Assembly: GCA_049999725.1 (NCBI GenBank)
Contig: JBNGIS010034719.1
Coordinates: 1-32,746 of the forward strand
Length of the DNA stretch: 32,746 nt
Direction: 5' to 3'
Source of the DNA: Haplomitrium mnioides
Taxonomy: Eukaryota; Marchantiophyta; Haplomitriopsida; Calobryales
How positions within the stretch are numbered: position 1 is the first letter of the stretch; every line of letters begins with the position of its first letter. A program made the translations under genes and the position numbers. The notes below the pieces were generated by a model that searched no databases, was not told the origin of the DNA, and worked only from the letters and a program-made list of their open reading frames with translations. Below, in pieces: positions 28,972-32,746 of the stretch.

Positions 28972-30432
28972 GCTCTTGGGGTGCTATGCTAAAAACACAA
29001 CCCCACGTTGCCGCACGTGCCGAAATAAGGGTTTTTGGGATACTTGTTGTGGGAGGAACCGACACTTGGTCAATTTGAGCGTTTTGGGAGGATGCTGACC
29101 TGGTTTTGGTTCAGGTTTGGGCACCCCTCCTTGGTTTCCTAATCACTGCAATTGGTTCAGGCTTAAAACAGAATTTGGAATTATAAAAAATGAGCTTTTG
29201 CTCCACTTTATTCTTGCTTAAACACGTAGTGGAGGTGGCTGGTCTTTGGGTACAAGTGTACAGTTCTGCCCCCTACTTGGGACCAGGTCCAGATCTGTAA
29301 TTACAGAGTCCAGGGACCAAAACCTGTCCCTATCTCTCACTCCTACTTGCATCTACGCTGAAATTGATTACCGAAAAAATAGAATTCTGAACTATACTAA
29401 TAAACAACAACAAATTTTCTCCAGCAAAGTTCTGAATGTTTTCACAAGCTCTTCCTAAATGTATCCACAGAACTCAGAATATGTACATGCTGAAATGTCA
29501 CACCTAAAGACTGCAAAACCGAAAGAAATCATGGTGCGGTGTTACCAATTCCCGAAATCAGGAATTTTAAGTGATCGTGATGTCCCTTCTTCTGGTTGGT
29601 GCTGCCATTGGATTGTTGGTGGCTTGAGGTTCTCCCTGAATTTCTCTGGTCCTTCTTACTGCCCCAATGAGCTTCTCCTTTGCTATAAAGAGTCGTTGGT
29701 CTTCAGATGAGTCGGCTCCTCCACCACTCACAAACTCAAAATTCCGTCGGCTGCCCTTGATTGCTGGCTGCCCCCCTTTCCAATACTACCTCAATTTCCT
29801 CACACCCGTTCAGTGGAGAGAGTTTTACTTCTGCCCCACAGAAGATGTATGTTCTGCTCCTTTACTAGGGAGATGCTCTTCTCGAACATCGATTGCCTAC
29901 TCCACCTTGTTGCGAAACTTTGTCTCCTTACTCTTCCCATGGGAGCATACCTCACCATGACTCTTCAGGCTCTACAAAATGTCACTAGAAATAAACTCTT
30001 GGTCTAGATTGCCCAAGCAGCTCCTTCACTTAGACAATTCTGAGCTTACCCTCCCTGGCTCTAGAGGGGGGATCCTCCCTAATTGTCTTCTCAAGCGAAA
30101 ATGCGGTTTGAAAATCGTAAGTGCAGACACTGAAGAAGTAAAAGAATGTGCAAAAGAAAAATGAGGAAAGAGTCTCCTTCACCAACTAGAGCCCACTGCT
30201 CTTATGTTGGAAGTCACCTCCCTAGCCAAGCCCCCCTACACAACCCCATGCTCACTCTGCCCCTGTACGCCCACAACCTCTGCTACTCTGCTTGCTTTCA
30301 GCTCGATGGAACAAGAAGACAATACAAAAGATGATCTAAACAATGAGGCTCGTCGAAGGGTATACCCCCTAGGAGAAAGAAAGCTAACTTAATTTAGTGC
30401 CCCCTCGCTTTTGCCTTGGTGCCCATCCTGCA
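28972..30432. repeat. Long direct repeat, right copy (probable LTR, 1461 bp)
   Basis: Begins TGTAGGCCCTGCTCTTGGGG and ends GGTGCCCATCCTGCA, again TG...CA. The offset from the left copy is 2110 bp at the start. The 5-bp sequences flanking the outer ends (TGTTG and TTTTA) do not match, so no target-site duplication is left or the ends are slightly misplaced. Confidence 0.85.
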
Positions 30433-31024
30433 TTTTAACTTTAACTCTAAGCTTAGTCAAGGTTGACAAACAAAATGGGCCCAATTTTAAGGCTCCAACC
30501 TATTTGGCAAGACGTATTATTTTATTAATTAACACATTTGCTATCTTTAGTCTAGGTCGTAACGATAGTCTCCCCAAGTTTGGGCGAGCTCCACTTTACC
30601 CAATGGAATTTAGAGAGTCCCATTATTTAAGCATTTTGGCTTTTTGACCTTTTCAATCTTGAGATTTATTTAGTACATTCATTTGTCCTTTTAGGTCTTG
30701 TTCATTTTATTCCCTTTTCTAGTTAGTTAAGTTCATTTGTCCATTTGGTTTGGTTCTTCTTAATGTAAGAACCAATCCTCCTCATCCAATTTCTTCATGC
30801 TTGCTCAACACCTCCTCGCATCCTTTGTATTCATCTACTTCCTTTGCTCAATTCCCCTAGCCCCCACCCTATTCATTCCTTGTGTCCTTGTTGTTCAACT
30901 ATACCTTCAGTCCATCTATGCAATTCTTCGATATGTTCTTCCTCCTCGAAAAGCAACTACTTGTTCTCTCTCCTTTTTCCTTGCAGCCTTTCTAGTAGCA
31001 AAGGCTATTGTGTTTCCTACCTCA
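30433..31024. other. Non-coding spacer
   Basis: T- and C-rich sequence with short plus-strand frames of hydrophobic composition (for example FVFIYFLCSIPLAP). These look like chance frames in pyrimidine-rich DNA. Nothing recognised. Confidence 0.35.
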
Positions 31025-31397
31025 ACCTCCGCGATTGAAGATCCAAGTTGACAACATGTGCAACACCTATAACAACTAAGCCTTGTGATTGCCACATCCA
31101 TTGCGACTAGAATATTGGTGACGTATGTTTTGAAATCACGCAATGCAGCCTATCTCTCTCACTTTGAGATCGTCCTCCGTATAGTGCAAAAGCTTTGAAC
31201 CCTTGTTCAACCAATGCAGTTGTCACTTTATCACCCCTTTCGTTGCGCTCAACAAATACGATGGTTAGAGGTGTTGGTTGTCCTTTTTTTTTCTCTGCTT
31301 GAGAGATTTCATCAACAAGAAGAGCTAATAAATAGGCAATCTTAACCCTCCCAATTTGATCATCTTGCAGGACATCACCCTTAGTACTCGAAATTTG
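31025..31397 (-). pseudogene. DEAD-box RNA helicase, exon of domain 2, decayed
   Basis: Minus strand, read from a likely acceptor CACTAG|CAAATT at 31397: DQIGRVKIAYLLALLVDEIS, QPTPLTIVFVERNERGDKVT, TALVEQGFKAFALYGGRSQS, ERD, then in another frame AALRDFKTYVTNILVAMDVA, and back to GVAHVVNLDLQS. These are DEAD-box motifs IV (IVFVE), QxxR (GGRSQSERD) and V (normally ILVATDVASRGLD, here with changes and a frameshift), up to VVNLDLP. Such proteins are ATP-dependent RNA-remodelling enzymes; the wording resembles plant RH-type genes. Domain 1 with the Q motif, Walker A and DEAD box, and the HRIGR motif VI, are missing. A lone exon with a splice-like edge suggests a gene fragment carried by duplication or a transposon. 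Confidence 0.9.
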
Positions 31398-31559
31398 CTA
31401 GTGCTGCTCCTCCCCCAAAATGTTGAGTAGATAAGCCAGCGACAGCAGAAACAAAATGCTAACAAACCAAAACAAAAATCTAAACTGCCAGAAACTGTTC
31501 AATCAACTATGCAATGTATTTCGTGACATTGTGGCCTTCAATTCCTCAACACAAAGCAC

Positions 31560-32746
31560 TATCATGGAGGTTGTCACCTAATCTTGCTACCTCTTGAATT
31601 CGAATCAAACCTCCTTCTTCCAATGATCAAATTTCTTGCAAAATTTCTGCCTTGCTCAACCCTCTATGGCAAATTTTTCAACCAGCCAATCCTTCCGCCA
31701 AATTCCTTCAATACGAGACACTCCTCTTGCTGTGACGGTTTCTCTTGCAACCTCCTATGTAGAAATTTCCTCAAATCCCCTACTGGCGAATGATCTGCGA
31801 TGCAATTCTCTTCCGAACGAGTTCATCTACCTCTTGCGATTCACTTCCCTGTGCCCAATCCTTCCTTCCTGCAATCTGCTCTGGCAAATTCTTCCCACTG
31901 GTCGAATTTTCTTTTGAAGTCCCACCTGTGCAATCATGTGACCTCCTCCATGGGCGATTCTTCTCCTGCTGCAAACCTCCTTGTGCTCAGACTCTACTCT
32001 CTCATTTCATTTTCTCTCCTCCGACGATTCCTAGCTGTGACTTCTTCTGGTGCGCCATCCACTGTGATCAGCTCCTCCTCACGTGATCACTCCTCCATTG
32101 CCGAATTCCTTACTGAGGTCGAAATTCTGTTGCCTCATCCCTGCGCAATTGCTCCTTGCGCATAGTTATGGCGAGACCACCTCCCTTTTGATTCTTGCCT
32201 CTGATCAATTTCCGACCTCCTCCATATCTCTTCTCGAAATCATGGCGAAATCTTCCTTGGCAAAATTCTTCCTTGCAGCGACAAAATTCTTCCCCCTGCC
32301 CATCTATTCGATTCATTTCCTGAGCAATCCAGCCCCTCCTTGCTCCTCATCTAATTCTCCATGTATGCTCGATTAATCCTCCATGCAGCTCGAAATGGCT
32401 TCCCGAACGATCCATGCATCCCCACGACATCTTCCTACCCCCTTGCTACCTGTTCCAGTTTGCTTGCGTGAATTGCTTCATGCTTCTCGAATTTCTTCCT
32501 CGCACATCCCTGCCTTCTTGCACGTTCTTGTCCTCGATCGACCATTTTTCCCTCTTTGTATAATCCAATCCACCTCTCCTTGGATCTTTCTTTCCTTGGT
32601 TTCCGGTGATTCACGCCCTTCTCCAGCCCCAAGTTTGTGGTAGCGGTCGATCGAAGGGGAAATGAACAAAGGAAAAAGGAAGGAGGAAAAAACAAAGAGA
32701 AGGAAGGACTCTAGAGGGAAGGAAAGAGGAGAAGAAAGAGGAAGAG
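31560..32746 (-). other. C/T-rich to G/A-rich module (right, inverted)
   Basis: Read on the minus strand from the window end: a pyrimidine tract (CTCTTCCTCTTTCTTCTCCT), TTTTTCCTTTGTTCATTTCC, then about 1 kb of G/A-rich sequence with repeated GAATTTGCC, GAAATTTTGC, AAGAAATT and GAGGTxGCAAG words. The layout matches 22735-23440 on the plus strand. Plus-strand frames here (Leu/Ser/Pro-rich) are products of the C/T bias, without recognisable domains. The sequence runs off the window. Confidence 0.45.

Noticed and set aside
31584-32376. Overlapping plus-strand frames of about 70-120 codons
   Set aside because: Leu/Ser/Pro-rich products of C/T-biased DNA, present in several frames at once, with no domain.
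1-32746. tRNA, rRNA or other structured RNA genes
   Set aside because: I looked for tRNA B-box (GGTTCGAATCC-like) words and rRNA-like blocks on both strands and found none with matching arms.

Overview
The window looks like plant nuclear DNA made almost entirely of old, decayed repeats. Reasons: spliced gene-like structures with GT/AG introns, a TATA box and an AATAAA signal, a Ty3/gypsy polyprotein of plant type, a Helitron-type PIF1 helicase, a plant-like DEAD-box helicase exon, and CA/TG microsatellites. The density of broken copies would suit a large-genome plant such as a gymnosperm, but that is a guess. No intact conventional gene, rRNA, tRNA or CRISPR locus was found.

Layout. 0.9-4.9 kb: a nearly complete but dead four-exon gene, from TATA box to AATAAA signal. 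Its 3' half looks like a degenerate DNA N6-adenine/N4-cytosine methyltransferase fold (a DPPY-like motif IV, then a DxFxGxG-like motif I, i.e. the beta order). Introns 1 and 2 carry palindromic repeats of the type AGTCCATGCRYGCATGGACT. 5.0-5.4 kb: a 37-bp tandem array related to them. 5.7-8.7 kb: a 5'- and 3'-truncated Ty3/gypsy element (gag tail, protease, reverse transcriptase, RNase H). 8.7-13 kb: non-coding DNA with a CA microsatellite and a pair of direct repeats. 13.1-16.9 kb: two more broken copies of the methyltransferase-like gene, facing each other, each with its own 24-bp intronic array; together they hold complementary parts of exon 3.

16.9-21.4 kb: A-rich degenerate repeats, a higher-order tandem repeat (47-bp units inside a ~281-bp unit), ~137-bp repeats and a ~900-bp duplication. 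21.6-22.5 kb (minus): C-terminal half of a Helitron/PIF1-like helicase. 22.7-26.0 kb: GC-richer non-coding DNA with ~175-bp and 38-bp tandem repeats, a 19-G run and a TG microsatellite. 26.9-30.4 kb: two ~1.47-kb direct repeats with TG...CA ends around only 0.6 kb, probably the LTRs of a non-autonomous or gutted element. 31.0-31.4 kb (minus): one exon of a DEAD-box RNA helicase pseudogene. 31.6-32.7 kb: C/T-rich sequence that mirrors the module at 22.7-23.4 kb.

The most interesting item is the methyltransferase-like multicopy family. Three copies lie in one window, introns hold a palindromic, CpG-rich, Z-DNA-prone minisatellite, and two copies share an in-frame stop. This suggests a gene family that spread after, or despite, losing its open frame. 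All identifications come from reading motifs and comparing copies within the window; no database search was possible.
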